From Microbulbifer sp. VAAF005 (GTDB taxonomy: Bacteria > Pseudomonadota > Gammaproteobacteria > Pseudomonadales > Cellvibrionaceae), in assembly GCF_030012985.1 (NCBI RefSeq), contig NZ_CP120233.1, positions 4,893,001-4,957,000 on the forward strand: a stretch of DNA of 64,000 bases, in the 5' to 3' direction. The notes beneath the pieces are model-generated. The model was not told where the DNA came from. It ran no database searches and saw only the letters and a list, made by a program, of their open reading frames with translations. A program made the position numbers and the translations under genes. This document shows, piece after piece, positions 18,349 through 26,174 of this stretch (positions are counted from its first letter, which is position 1; every line of letters begins with the position of its first letter).

Positions 18349-19734
18349 ATGTCTCAAGAAAAAGAATTCACTGCCCAGCCCGATCTGCTGGAGCAGTCGC
18401 AAAAATTCCTGGCAGAGCACTCGGACCTAAAGTGGATCGAAGGCTTTATGTTCGATATCAATGGCGTGCCGCGAGGGAAGTGGTTGCCGGCAGAAGCTGC
18501 GGAGAAATTGCTCAAGGGCAGTCTGCAAATGCCGCGTAGCGCGGTCAGTCTCGATATCTGGGGGCGGGATATCGAAGACAGCCCGCTGGTATTTGCCAGT
18601 GGAGACAGCGATGGCGTTTGTCTGCCGGTTTCGCCTATTAGCCTGGCGCCCTGGCATCGCGAGTCCACTGCCCAGCTGCATATGCAGTTGCATGAGGCAG
18701 ATGGCTCCTCTCTTTATGCTGATCCCCGCAGCCAGTTGCAACGTGTGGTAGAGCGTCTCGGCATACTGGGTTATACCGCCGTGTGTGCGACCGAGCTGGA
18801 ATTCTATCTGCTCCGCGATGAGGTGGATCATCTGGCGCGTCCGCGCCCGGTTAGCGATAACGACGCCGAGCTGGTGCCTTCCACCGACGTTTACGATCTG
18901 TCCGAGCTCAATGCACAGCGACACTTCTTTGCCGATGTGCGAGCTGCCTGCGAGGCACAGGGTATTCCCGCAGATTCAGTATTGTCGGAGTGTGCGCCGG
19001 GACAGTTTGAAATCAACCTGTTGCACAGTGCCGATCCCGTTAAAGTGGCCGACCAAACATTACTGTTTAAGCGCTTGTTAAAAGGGGTGGCGCGCAGTCA
19101 CGGCTTCCGCGTGAGTACCATGGCCAAGCCTTTCGGGGATCAGGCGGGTAACGGAATGCACGTGCATATGAGTTTGATCGACGCCAATGGGAAGAACGTT
19201 TTTGATGACGGTTCTGACACTGGCTCCGATTTACTGCGTTATGCCGCAGCAGGAATGTTGGCGACTGCCAACGATGCGATGGCGTTTTTCGCACCTCACA
19301 GCAACTCCTATCGCCGCTTCCAGGAGAGCTCTCACGCACCGCTGAACCTCTGCTGGGGATACGATAATCGCACTACAACTTTGCGTGTGCCCGCCAGTGA
19401 TCCTGTGGCACGGCGTATCGAGCACCGCATTGCCGGGGCGGATGTAAACCCCTATCTGGTGTTAGCTGCGATTCTCACTGGTGTGTGTCATGGCATTGAG
19501 AACCAGATGGAAGCGCATGCACCTGTGGAAGGCGATGCCTATCAGGTGGAGAGTGAGAAGTTGATCAATACCTGGAGTGGTGCACTGGAGCGCTTTGAGC
19601 AGAGCCCTTTGTGGCGCGAGTACCTTGATCCGCGCTTTGTGGAATTGTTCTCTCTGTTGAAAAGACAGGAGCAAGCAGAGATAGCTGCCCGCGTTACCGA
19701 TGTTGAATACCAGAGTTATCTGCATCGGGTATAA
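18349..19734 (+). CDS. Glutamine synthetase-family ligase (probable gamma-glutamylpolyamine synthetase)
   Basis: A 461-residue GS-fold ligase. It has the N-terminal beta-grasp with FMFDINGVPRGKWLP, the catalytic ATELEFYL, the ECAPGQFEIN and GNGMHVHMSL strands, and the ATP site around KPFGDQAGNG. The segment FAPHSNSYRRF near 330 replaces the corresponding region of true GlnA, as in PuuA/Spu gamma-glutamylation enzymes that couple glutamate to putrescine or spermidine. It lacks the C-terminal adenylylation-site character of GlnA. ATG 18349 is preferred; an upstream ATG at 18292 would add 19 residues. The partner aminotransferase lies 116 bases upstream. Confidence 0.85.
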   Translation: MSQEKEFTAQPDLLEQSQKFLAEHSDLKWIEGFMFDINGVPRGKWLPAEAAEKLLKGSLQMPRSAVSLDIWGRDIEDSPLVFASGDSDGVCLPVSPISLAPWHRESTAQLHMQLHEADGSSLYADPRSQLQRVVERLGILGYTAVCATELEFYLLRDEVDHLARPRPVSDNDAELVPSTDVYDLSELNAQRHFFADVRAACEAQGIPADSVLSECAPGQFEINLLHSADPVKVADQTLLFKRLLKGVARSHGFRVSTMAKPFGDQAGNGMHVHMSLIDANGKNVFDDGSDTGSDLLRYAAAGMLATANDAMAFFAPHSNSYRRFQESSHAPLNLCWGYDNRTTTLRVPASDPVARRIEHRIAGADVNPYLVLAAILTGVCHGIENQMEAHAPVEGDAYQVESEKLINTWSGALERFEQSPLWREYLDPRFVELFSLLKRQEQAEIAARVTDVEYQSYLHRV

Positions 19735-19762
19735 ACATTGGCGGTGTGCTTTAGCGTCGATT

Positions 19763-19916
19763 GCCGTTTTAGTGAACGGCTTTCACGACAGGAGAGTTAG
19801 TGGGGAGTATTTCCTCTGCTATACCTAAATTTAAGTGCGTAATGTACTTGAAACTCTCCTCCTGAAAGTGTGTTCGAGAAATCTGGCCCGCCTTTTGGCG
19901 GGCATTTTTTTATTTT
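19763..19916 (+). ncRNA. Candidate structured RNA ending in a Rho-independent terminator
   Basis: Three elements follow one another. First, a hairpin GCCGTT/AACGGC (19763-19780). Second, a long imperfect inverted repeat: 19781-19798 pairs with 19852-19867 through TTTCA/TGAAA and AGGAGAGTT/AACTCTCCT, and encloses a small hairpin AAGTGC-GTAAT-GTACTT. Third, a terminator, GCCCGCC-TTTT-GGCGGGC (19886-19903), with a T-rich tail to 19916. This could be the structured 3' end of the ligase mRNA, a small RNA cut from it, or an attenuator ahead of the glycosyltransferase at 20231. No known family is recognised. Confidence 0.4.
19886..19916 (+). terminator. Rho-independent terminator after the GS-like gene
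   Basis: A 7-bp GC stem (19886-19892 with 19897-19903), TTTT loop, then A and seven T plus a further T run. From 19917 to the glycosyltransferase start at 20231 I see no other gene or clear promoter. Confidence 0.9.
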
Positions 19917-20230
19917 CGATTGACTTATTTCCACTTCCTGTTCGTATTAATCCCTTCTTTTAAAGTTGCCATGGCTTGAGTGCATCGACTGACACGGTGT
20001 GCGGTTGCTGGGCTTTTGTTGCTATTTTGGCTTGCGAGCACACATCCTTGGGCCAGGATACCAAGAGTGTGGACCGCTTCCGCCTAGCAGTCATTTCTCC
20101 GCCAGTGTATTCTTCCGCTTTACCAGCGAGGCACCCCAGGCGGTCGGCTTTTAGACGTTGGCATTCGAAGAATGTCTGTGCGAGAGCGGATAATGTTATG
20201 GGGTATAAGAATATTGCAGATGGGGAAACT

Positions 20231-21574
20231 ATGACCGCCTTGGGAAATTGTGCAGACGGTCCAACGGCTGGCGAGACGCAGCCACTAAAAATATGCCTTT
20301 TGGGGTATCGCAGCAATCCACACAGTGGTGGTCAGGGCATCTACCTGCGCTACCTAAGTAAAGCACTGGTAGATGCTGGTCACTCCGTGGATGTTATTTC
20401 TGGCCAGCCCTACCCAGAACTCGATGAGCGCGTAAAACTCATCAAAATGCCAGGGTTGAATCTCTATGAAGTTGAGCGTCCAGCGCGGGCCTTGAAACCT
20501 CGCCACCTGCTGTCGTGGGCGGATTTTTTTGAATGGTGGAGTAAGCTTACCGGCGGTTTTGCCGAGCCTTATACGTTTGGCCGTCGGGTAAATAAATACC
20601 TGCGCAAGCACGGCAAACAATACGACATTGTTCACGATAACCAATCACTGTGTTACGGCTTGCTGGATATCGAGAAAAATGGATTGCCTGTTGTCGCGAC
20701 AATTCATCACCCCATTACCCGGGATCGTCAACTGGCAATAGATGCCGCCCCCGATTGGCGTTTTCGTTTGCTGGTACGTCGCTGGCATAATTTTTTGAAT
20801 ATGCAGATTAAGGTGTCGCGGAAACTTCGCCATATCGTGACCGTTTCCAGGCAATCTGAGCGGGATATTATCGAGCAGTTTGGCGTGGCTCCCGAGCAGA
20901 TTCACCTGATTTACAACGGTATTGATACCGAATTATTCAACCCAGGGGCAGAGAATAAGCGCTTGCCTCTGCGAATTATGACCACCGCATCGGCAGATCA
21001 GCCGCTCAAAGGTCTGCGCTTTTTATTACAGGCGCTGGCGGAATTGCGCCAGGAATATGAAAACATAGAGTTGTTGGTGGTTGGCAAATTACGCGAAGGT
21101 GGCGCTACGGAACGCTTGCTTCACGATCTGGATCTTCAGGATAGGGTTCAGTTTGTCTCCGGTATTTCTAACGAAGAACTGGTCGATAATTACCGCAAGG
21201 CTACAGCGGTAGCTTGCCCATCGCTCTACGAGGGATTTGGTTTACCTGCCGGGGAGGCAATGGCATGTGGTGCTCCGGTAGTATCCAGTGACGGGGGTGC
21301 TTTGCCTGAGGTGGTTGGGGATGCCGGAATTGTGGTCCCTGCAGGAAATCACGAAGCTTTGGCTAATGCCCTGCGCCAGGTTTTATCCAGCGAAGCGCTG
21401 CGAAAAGAACTCAGTGAGAAAGGTCGCCAGCGCATTGAAAATAAATTTTCCTGGAAAATCGCTGCAGAGAGTTTGGTGAAATATTACCGGGAAATTCTCG
21501 GACATACACTGGCGGAACAACCCAGTAGTCATGAAATAGAAACTCCGAATATGCGCAGTGCGGAGGCGGCTTGA
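20231..21574 (+). CDS. Glycosyltransferase family 4 protein
   Basis: A 447-residue GT-B glycosyltransferase. The N-terminal acceptor domain starts KICLLGYRSNPHSGGQGIYL and the C-terminal donor domain has IYNGIDTELFNPG and the nucleotide-sugar EX7E region in SLYEGFGLPAGEAMACG followed by PVVSSDGG. Donor and acceptor are unknown; no membrane segment. The frame is open back to 19976, but ATG 20231 has a GGGGA ribosome site and gives a normal GT4 N terminus; ATG 20198 is an alternative. The stop TGA overlaps the next ATG, so it leads a tightly coupled operon with two further genes. Confidence 0.87.
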   Translation: MTALGNCADGPTAGETQPLKICLLGYRSNPHSGGQGIYLRYLSKALVDAGHSVDVISGQPYPELDERVKLIKMPGLNLYEVERPARALKPRHLLSWADFFEWWSKLTGGFAEPYTFGRRVNKYLRKHGKQYDIVHDNQSLCYGLLDIEKNGLPVVATIHHPITRDRQLAIDAAPDWRFRLLVRRWHNFLNMQIKVSRKLRHIVTVSRQSERDIIEQFGVAPEQIHLIYNGIDTELFNPGAENKRLPLRIMTTASADQPLKGLRFLLQALAELRQEYENIELLVVGKLREGGATERLLHDLDLQDRVQFVSGISNEELVDNYRKATAVACPSLYEGFGLPAGEAMACGAPVVSSDGGALPEVVGDAGIVVPAGNHEALANALRQVLSSEALRKELSEKGRQRIENKFSWKIAAESLVKYYREILGHTLAEQPSSHEIETPNMRSAEAA

Positions 21575-22335
21575 TGATTACTGTAGATCCCCAGCACTTA
21601 AATCTTCGCCCTGGCCAAAAAGTCCTCGACTTGGGGTGCGGTGAAGGGCGCCATTCCATTCACTTGATGATCACCGATGAGGTTGATGTTTACGGCATTG
21701 ATCTGTGTTTTGATGATGTGCGCACTGCCAGTGAGCGAGCGGAACCTTTTCGCTCTCCCGAGCATTCAAAAGGTCGCTTGCAGTTTGGAGTTGCCAATGG
21801 CTTGCAACTACCATTTGCCGATGGGAGTTTTGATGTGGTTATCTGCTCAGAGGTACTTGAGCATATCCCCGATTACAAGTCTGTCCTGGCTGAGATTAAC
21901 CGGGTATTAAAACCCTCCGGTATTTTTGCCGCGACAGTACCGGCATTTCTTCCCGAGTGGGTGTGCTGGAAACTCAGCGATGAATACCATCAGGTTGAGG
22001 GTGGGCATATCCGGATATTCCGCGAGCGCGAGCTGCGAGAGGATATTGAAAAGCTGGGGCACCACTATTTTGCCCGGCATAAGGCCCATGCGTTACATGC
22101 ACCTTATTGGTGGTTAAAGTGTTTGTTTTGGGACAAGCCCGATTCCCGCTTGGTCTCTGCCTATCACCGCCTGTTGGTGTGGGATCTGATGAAGAAACCA
22201 GCCTTTACCCGGATTCTCGAAAAACTATTGAACCCGCTGTTGGGAAAAAGTATTGCTCTCTATTTTGTGAAACCTGCCGGGTCGACACAACGAGTGGATG
22301 CGTCCCTCTCTCTGCCTGAGGGAGCTGAGGCATGA
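21574..22335 (+). CDS. Class I SAM-dependent methyltransferase
   Basis: A 253-residue methyltransferase of the UbiE/COQ5-like fold. Motif I is VLDLGCGEGRHSIHL (residues 17-31), motif II VYGIDLCFDDV, and the post-I region DGSFDVVICSEVLEHIPD is typical. A C-terminal extension of about 100 residues (from HIRIFRERELREDIEKLG) contains aromatic-rich sequence and could sit at the membrane or bind the acceptor. It starts within the stop codon of the GT4 gene and its own stop overlaps the next ATG, so all three are made as one set. Substrate unknown; lipid-linked sugar or polyketide-like acceptors are possible. Confidence 0.85.
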   Translation: MITVDPQHLNLRPGQKVLDLGCGEGRHSIHLMITDEVDVYGIDLCFDDVRTASERAEPFRSPEHSKGRLQFGVANGLQLPFADGSFDVVICSEVLEHIPDYKSVLAEINRVLKPSGIFAATVPAFLPEWVCWKLSDEYHQVEGGHIRIFRERELREDIEKLGHHYFARHKAHALHAPYWWLKCLFWDKPDSRLVSAYHRLLVWDLMKKPAFTRILEKLLNPLLGKSIALYFVKPAGSTQRVDASLSLPEGAEA

Positions 22336-23444
22336 GTAAAATTTCTGTGCCGGCAAAAGCTTCTGGTCTTTTCCCTGAAGGATTTATCCAGGATAGCGCC
22401 GCCTATATTCTCTCCCAGCAGCTCCCCGATGGCTCAATTCCCTGGTTTAACGGGGGCTATGCCGACCCCTGGGATCATGTTGAGGCCGCTATGGGGCTCG
22501 CCATTGCCGGAGAGTTTAGTGCTGCTGAAAACGCCTATTGCTGGTTGGCTGAGATTCAGCTGGAAGACGGCAGTTGGTGGGCCGCTTATAAAGATGGCGA
22601 TATTGACAACCGGGAGCGCCGTGAAACCAATTTTGTTGCCTATGTGGCAACAGGAATTTGGCAATACTTTCTGATTAGTAGAGACACACTGTTTTTACAG
22701 CGCTATTGGCCGATGGTAGAACGTGCAATCGAGTTTGTATTGCGCTTGCAAACGGAATTTGGCGAAATTCATTGGGCGGTAGATTCAGAGGGCGCCCCTA
22801 TGGAAGATGCCCTGATCACTGGTTGCTCTTCCATTTATAAAAGTCTGGAATGCGCAATTAATATTGCCCACCAGCTAGGGGTTGCTCGCCCTCAATGGAT
22901 ACTTGCCCGGGAAGCTCTGGGCGATGCGCTGCGCAATAAACCGGAGCGCTTTGATCGCACCTGGGAAAGCAAGGCGCGCTTTTCAATGGACTGGTTTTAT
23001 CCCGTATTAACCGGTGCCTTTTCTGGTGAGGCAGCGCAGTTGCGTCTTCAGCAGCGCTGGGATGAATTTGTCGTGGCTGGTTTGGGTTGTCGTTGCGTCA
23101 GCGATGAGCCCTGGGTGACGGTGGCTGAGTCCTGCGAACTCACCATGTCCCTAATCGCTGCTGGCCAGCGTTCGCGGGCGGAAATTTTGTATCGCGGCTT
23201 GCACCGCTGGCAGGATAAAGATGGGGGCTACTGGACCGGTTATGTCTACCGGGATGAGGCCATCTGGCCGGAGGAAAAAACCACCTGGACTGTAGGGGCC
23301 ATGCTTCTGGCTGCCGATGCGCTCGCCGGATTAACGCCAGCGAGCGAGCTGTTTACATCGGTGCGCCTGCCCCTAAATGCGGCGCAGGATTCCCAGGGTG
23401 TCGACAGTTTCGACGAGCTCGAATTGAGCGGAAGCCAGGGCTAG
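22332..23444 (+). CDS. Alpha/alpha-barrel protein with QW motifs (prenyltransferase/squalene-cyclase-like)
   Basis: A 370-residue soluble protein. Three QW-type repeats are visible: Q30-LPDGSIP-W38, Q76-LEDGSW-W83 and Q294-DKDGGY-W301. These stabilise alpha/alpha-toroid barrels in triterpene cyclases, prenyltransferases and some glycan hydrolases. The cyclase acid motif DXDD is not seen, and acidic residues cluster in YKDGDIDNRERRETN, so the activity is not predicted. ATG 22332 overlaps the methyltransferase stop. The last 72 bases (23373-23444) overlap the 3' end of the oppositely oriented methyltransferase. Confidence 0.7.
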   Translation: MSKISVPAKASGLFPEGFIQDSAAYILSQQLPDGSIPWFNGGYADPWDHVEAAMGLAIAGEFSAAENAYCWLAEIQLEDGSWWAAYKDGDIDNRERRETNFVAYVATGIWQYFLISRDTLFLQRYWPMVERAIEFVLRLQTEFGEIHWAVDSEGAPMEDALITGCSSIYKSLECAINIAHQLGVARPQWILAREALGDALRNKPERFDRTWESKARFSMDWFYPVLTGAFSGEAAQLRLQQRWDEFVVAGLGCRCVSDEPWVTVAESCELTMSLIAAGQRSRAEILYRGLHRWQDKDGGYWTGYVYRDEAIWPEEKTTWTVGAMLLAADALAGLTPASELFTSVRLPLNAAQDSQGVDSFDELELSGSQG

Positions 23445-23990
23445 TTTGTAAATATCGTAGGGCGCCTGGCCGCCATCGGCGGGGTCCGGGAAAATGTCGT
23501 GGATCGCCAGGTAGCCACCGGGCACGATATGGCGGGACCAGCTGCGATAATCGGTCATGGCCGCTTCCAGGGAGTGGCCGCCGTCAATAAATACGAGACC
23601 CAAAGGGGTATTCCAGCAGCGTGCAGCTGTTGCGGAGGGGGCGACGACGGGAACAACCCAGTCATCCAATTCAGCCGCGCGAATATTCGCGCGGAAAGTG
23701 CGAAAACTGTCCATTAAATTGGCCTGGCCATCAAACAGTTCGGGATCGTGATACTCCTCTCCGGGCTGGTGCTCTTCAGATCCTCGATGGTGGTCCACGG
23801 CGAACAGGACGTTATCGGTCAGCTTACAGGCACTGGCCAAGTAAATTGATGATTTGCCGCAGTAGCTGCCCACTTCAAGACAGGGACCCAGTGAGCTGGC
23901 TTCAGCTGCCAGGTGGTAGAGAGCTTCCCCTTCATGGGCGGCGAGGAAACCTTTAATTGCTCGAATATCAATAGGTAGATTTAGGGACAT
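23373..23990 (-). CDS. Class I SAM-dependent methyltransferase (TylF/Methyltransf_24-like)
   Basis: A 205-residue Rossmann methyltransferase. Motif I reads CLEVGSYCGKSSIYLA (about 37-52), a metal/sugar-binding acidic turn is LVFIDGGHS, and HIVPGGYLAIHDIF is motif III. This arrangement is like macrocin O-methyltransferase relatives, which methylate sugar hydroxyls. It runs opposite to the GT4 operon and overlaps its last gene by 72 bases at the 3' ends, so both frames of that stretch are constrained. It is probably part of the same functional set. Confidence 0.83.
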   Translation of the reverse strand: MSLNLPIDIRAIKGFLAAHEGEALYHLAAEASSLGPCLEVGSYCGKSSIYLASACKLTDNVLFAVDHHRGSEEHQPGEEYHDPELFDGQANLMDSFRTFRANIRAAELDDWVVPVVAPSATAARCWNTPLGLVFIDGGHSLEAAMTDYRSWSRHIVPGGYLAIHDIFPDPADGGQAPYDIYKLALASAQFELVETVDTLGILRRI

Positions 23991-24106
23991 GGGTAAACGC
24001 TTGCTATTTTTCGTGGCCGAAACACTAAACTGCCACTAATACAAAAGCAATTGGGTTTTTACTCAGGGCTCCGTAAATCCCATAAAATATAAGTAGAAAT
24101 TAAAAT

Positions 24107-24828
24107 ATGCGTAAGGATCACAGGCCCTATTGGCTCAAGCGACTGCAGCTGCGTTGGCGAAAATGGCGAACAGAGTATTTCCTTCTGCCACAATTCGATG
24201 CGGTTGGGGTTGAGCCGGAAGTAATGGACCCGGGTTCTGTCCATGTTTTTGGCGGAAATGTTCGGCTCGGAAATTATCCTCACTTAATCTCCAACAACGA
24301 GAAGTGTATTCGCTTTACCACTTTTGGGCACAAGGGGGAGAGGCATTTATTACTATTGGGGATTTCGTATTGATCTCTCCAGGGGTACGTATTTCTGCGG
24401 CTCAATCTATTGAGATTGGCGACGCCTGTATGATCGCAGCCAATGTGTATATTTCCGATTCTGATTGGCATGGGCTCTACAATCGCACGCGGCCCTTCCG
24501 TTGTACCTCCCCGGTGCGCCTGGGTAACAATGTTTGGATTGGAGATAGTGCAACCATCTGCAAAGGTGTCACTATCGGTGATAATTCTGTAGTGGGAGCC
24601 GGCAGTATCGTCACCAAGGATGTCCCCGCAAATACGGTTGTCGCCGGTAATCCGGCAAAACCCATTAAATCAATTAATCCCAAGCGGCGAATGATTACCC
24701 GGGAGGCATTATTTGCCGATGCCTTTCGCCAAGCGCATAATCTGGATGAATTGGATAAGATGATGTTGGGTGGGAACACCTTATTGGGTTGGTTGCGCTC
24801 GGTATTCTTTCCCCGCCGTAGCGATTGA
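24107..24828 (+). CDS. Hexapeptide-repeat (LbetaH) acyltransferase, frameshifted at 24334-24342
   Basis: Two overlapping frames together make one left-handed beta-helix acyltransferase of about 240 residues (WbbJ/xenobiotic acyltransferase-like). The 5' part (24107 to about 24338) ends VRLGNYPHLISNN...IRFTTFGHKG, and the 3' part continues FITIGDFVLISPGVRI, IEIGDACMIAANVYI, VWIGDSATICKGVTIG and VVAGNPAKPIK. The join is at a G5 run followed by AGAG: one missing G or a duplicated AG explains it. Such enzymes O- or N-acetylate sugars, which fits the glycan genes upstream. It may be a true pseudogene, but I favour a consensus error given the other frameshifts here. Confidence 0.8.
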
Positions 24829-24847
24829 ATGTGCAAGTATTAATAAA

Positions 24848-25363
24848 ATGAAAAAAAGAAAAAGTATTGTCCTGATTGGAATGCCCGGCGCCGGTAAAAG
24901 TACGCTGGGGGTGTTGTTGGCAAAGGAGCTGGCACTGGGGTTTACAGATACTGATGTTTTGATCCAGTCCAGAGAGGGCAAGACTTTGCAGCAAATTATG
25001 GCTGAAAGTGATTATCTTAATCTCCGCGCCATTGAAGGGGAGGTTTTAGCTGAGGCCACCCTCCCCAGTGATGTTATTGCCACTGGAGGAAGCGCAGTCT
25101 ATAGCGATGAGGGTATGGCGAATCTACGCAGTCAGGGTGTGGTAGTGTTTCTTCAGTGTTCAGCGGAGGAACTGCGTCGGCGTATCCACAATTATGAAAG
25201 CCGTGGCATAGCGAAGGCGCCCGGGCAGTCTTTTGCGGACTTATTTGAAGAGCGACAGGCCCTTTACCGGCAATATGCAGAAATAACGGTGGATTGTGAC
25301 AGTAAATCACTGCAGGAAACGCTTAATCATTTACTTAATGCGCTGCAGGAGCTTGCAGAGTAA
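24848..25363 (+). CDS. Shikimate-kinase-fold small-molecule kinase
   Basis: A 171-residue P-loop kinase. Walker A is GMPGAGKST (residues 10-18), the DTD substrate motif is at GFTDTDVLI, and the LID region holds RRRIHNYESRGIAK. In shikimate kinase the third motif is GGG; here it is ATGGSAVYS, and the LID arginine context also differs. A subgroup with this fold is known to phosphorylate homoserine instead of shikimate, so I avoid the name aroK. The start chosen is ATG 24848, next to the Lys-rich N terminus; an in-frame upstream start at 24770 has no support. It lies 19 bases after the acyltransferase. Confidence 0.82.
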   Translation: MKKRKSIVLIGMPGAGKSTLGVLLAKELALGFTDTDVLIQSREGKTLQQIMAESDYLNLRAIEGEVLAEATLPSDVIATGGSAVYSDEGMANLRSQGVVVFLQCSAEELRRRIHNYESRGIAKAPGQSFADLFEERQALYRQYAEITVDCDSKSLQETLNHLLNALQELAE

Positions 25364-25377
25364 CCGAAATTTTCTCA

Positions 25378-25412
25378 GTAAGCCCCATGCGTTAAAGCAA
25401 GGGGCTTTACTT
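25378..25412. terminator. Bidirectional terminator between the kinase and Lrp genes
   Basis: GTAAGCCCC pairs with GGGGCTTTAC (one bulge) around the 14-base loop at 25387-25400, with T-rich ends on both strands. It serves the two convergent genes. Confidence 0.75.
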
Positions 25413-25426
25413 TTCACACTTTTGGC

Positions 25427-25897
25427 TTAAAGTGGCAGTTGGGTGGTGTACTTCACCTGCTTGAGGGCAAAGGTGGAGTTGACTGAGGCCACGTTTGGCA
25501 GGTGTACCAGGGAGCGCTTCAGTAATTGCTCATAGTGTTCCACACTATCCACTACAACGCGCAGGACATAGTCTTTGTCTCCGCTGGTGGAATAGCACTC
25601 TACTACCTCCTGGACATCCTGAACTGCTGATTCAAAGTTGTTCAGGGATTCCTCATCGTGATTGTGGATGGTAACGTAGCAGTATACGGTGACACCTAGA
25701 TCCAATTTGCGTGGGTCCAGCAAGGTAACACGGCCACGGATAATACCTTCGGCTTCCAACCGCTTGATTCTGCGCCAGCAGGGAGTGTGCGAAAGACCGA
25801 CTTTATCGCCCAGCTCTGCCATGGAGTAATCTGCGTTCTCCTGCAGCGCTCGCAGAATCTTACGGTCAAAATCATCCAGGTCTGTCGAACGCTTCAT
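25427..25897 (-). CDS. Lrp/AsnC-family transcriptional regulator
   Basis: A 156-residue regulator with an N-terminal winged helix (DFDRKILRALQENADYSMAELGDKVGLSHTPCWRRI, about 9-45) and a C-terminal RAM ligand domain (VYCYVTIHNH to the end). It is divergent from the indolepyruvate ferredoxin oxidoreductase gene with a 277-base shared control region, a classic layout for an amino-acid-responsive regulator acting on its neighbour. Aromatic or branched-chain amino acids are plausible effectors by context only. Confidence 0.9.
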   Translation of the reverse strand: MKRSTDLDDFDRKILRALQENADYSMAELGDKVGLSHTPCWRRIKRLEAEGIIRGRVTLLDPRKLDLGVTVYCYVTIHNHDEESLNNFESAVQDVQEVVECYSTSGDKDYVLRVVVDSVEHYEQLLKRSLVHLPNVASVNSTFALKQVKYTTQLPL

Positions 25898-26174
25898 AAA
25901 GACTCCTATCCTATAAAAATTATCTAAATCGAAACTTCTATCACAAATTTACGCATATTTGCGTGAATAAAGCAATGCTCTATTGCGCTTAACGAACTAG
26001 TATGACCTGACTAAACCGTTTCGGGATAGGTGCAGTGTGCCCTCAGCCGCTCTGGGACTTTGCGGCAAATATAAAAACAGGCGCACATGACCACAGAAAA
26101 CGGACTATTCGGAAGAATAATGACTAATAACTCGAACCGGGTTTCGAGAAGAATAATTAACCGGAAGTAGGTGT

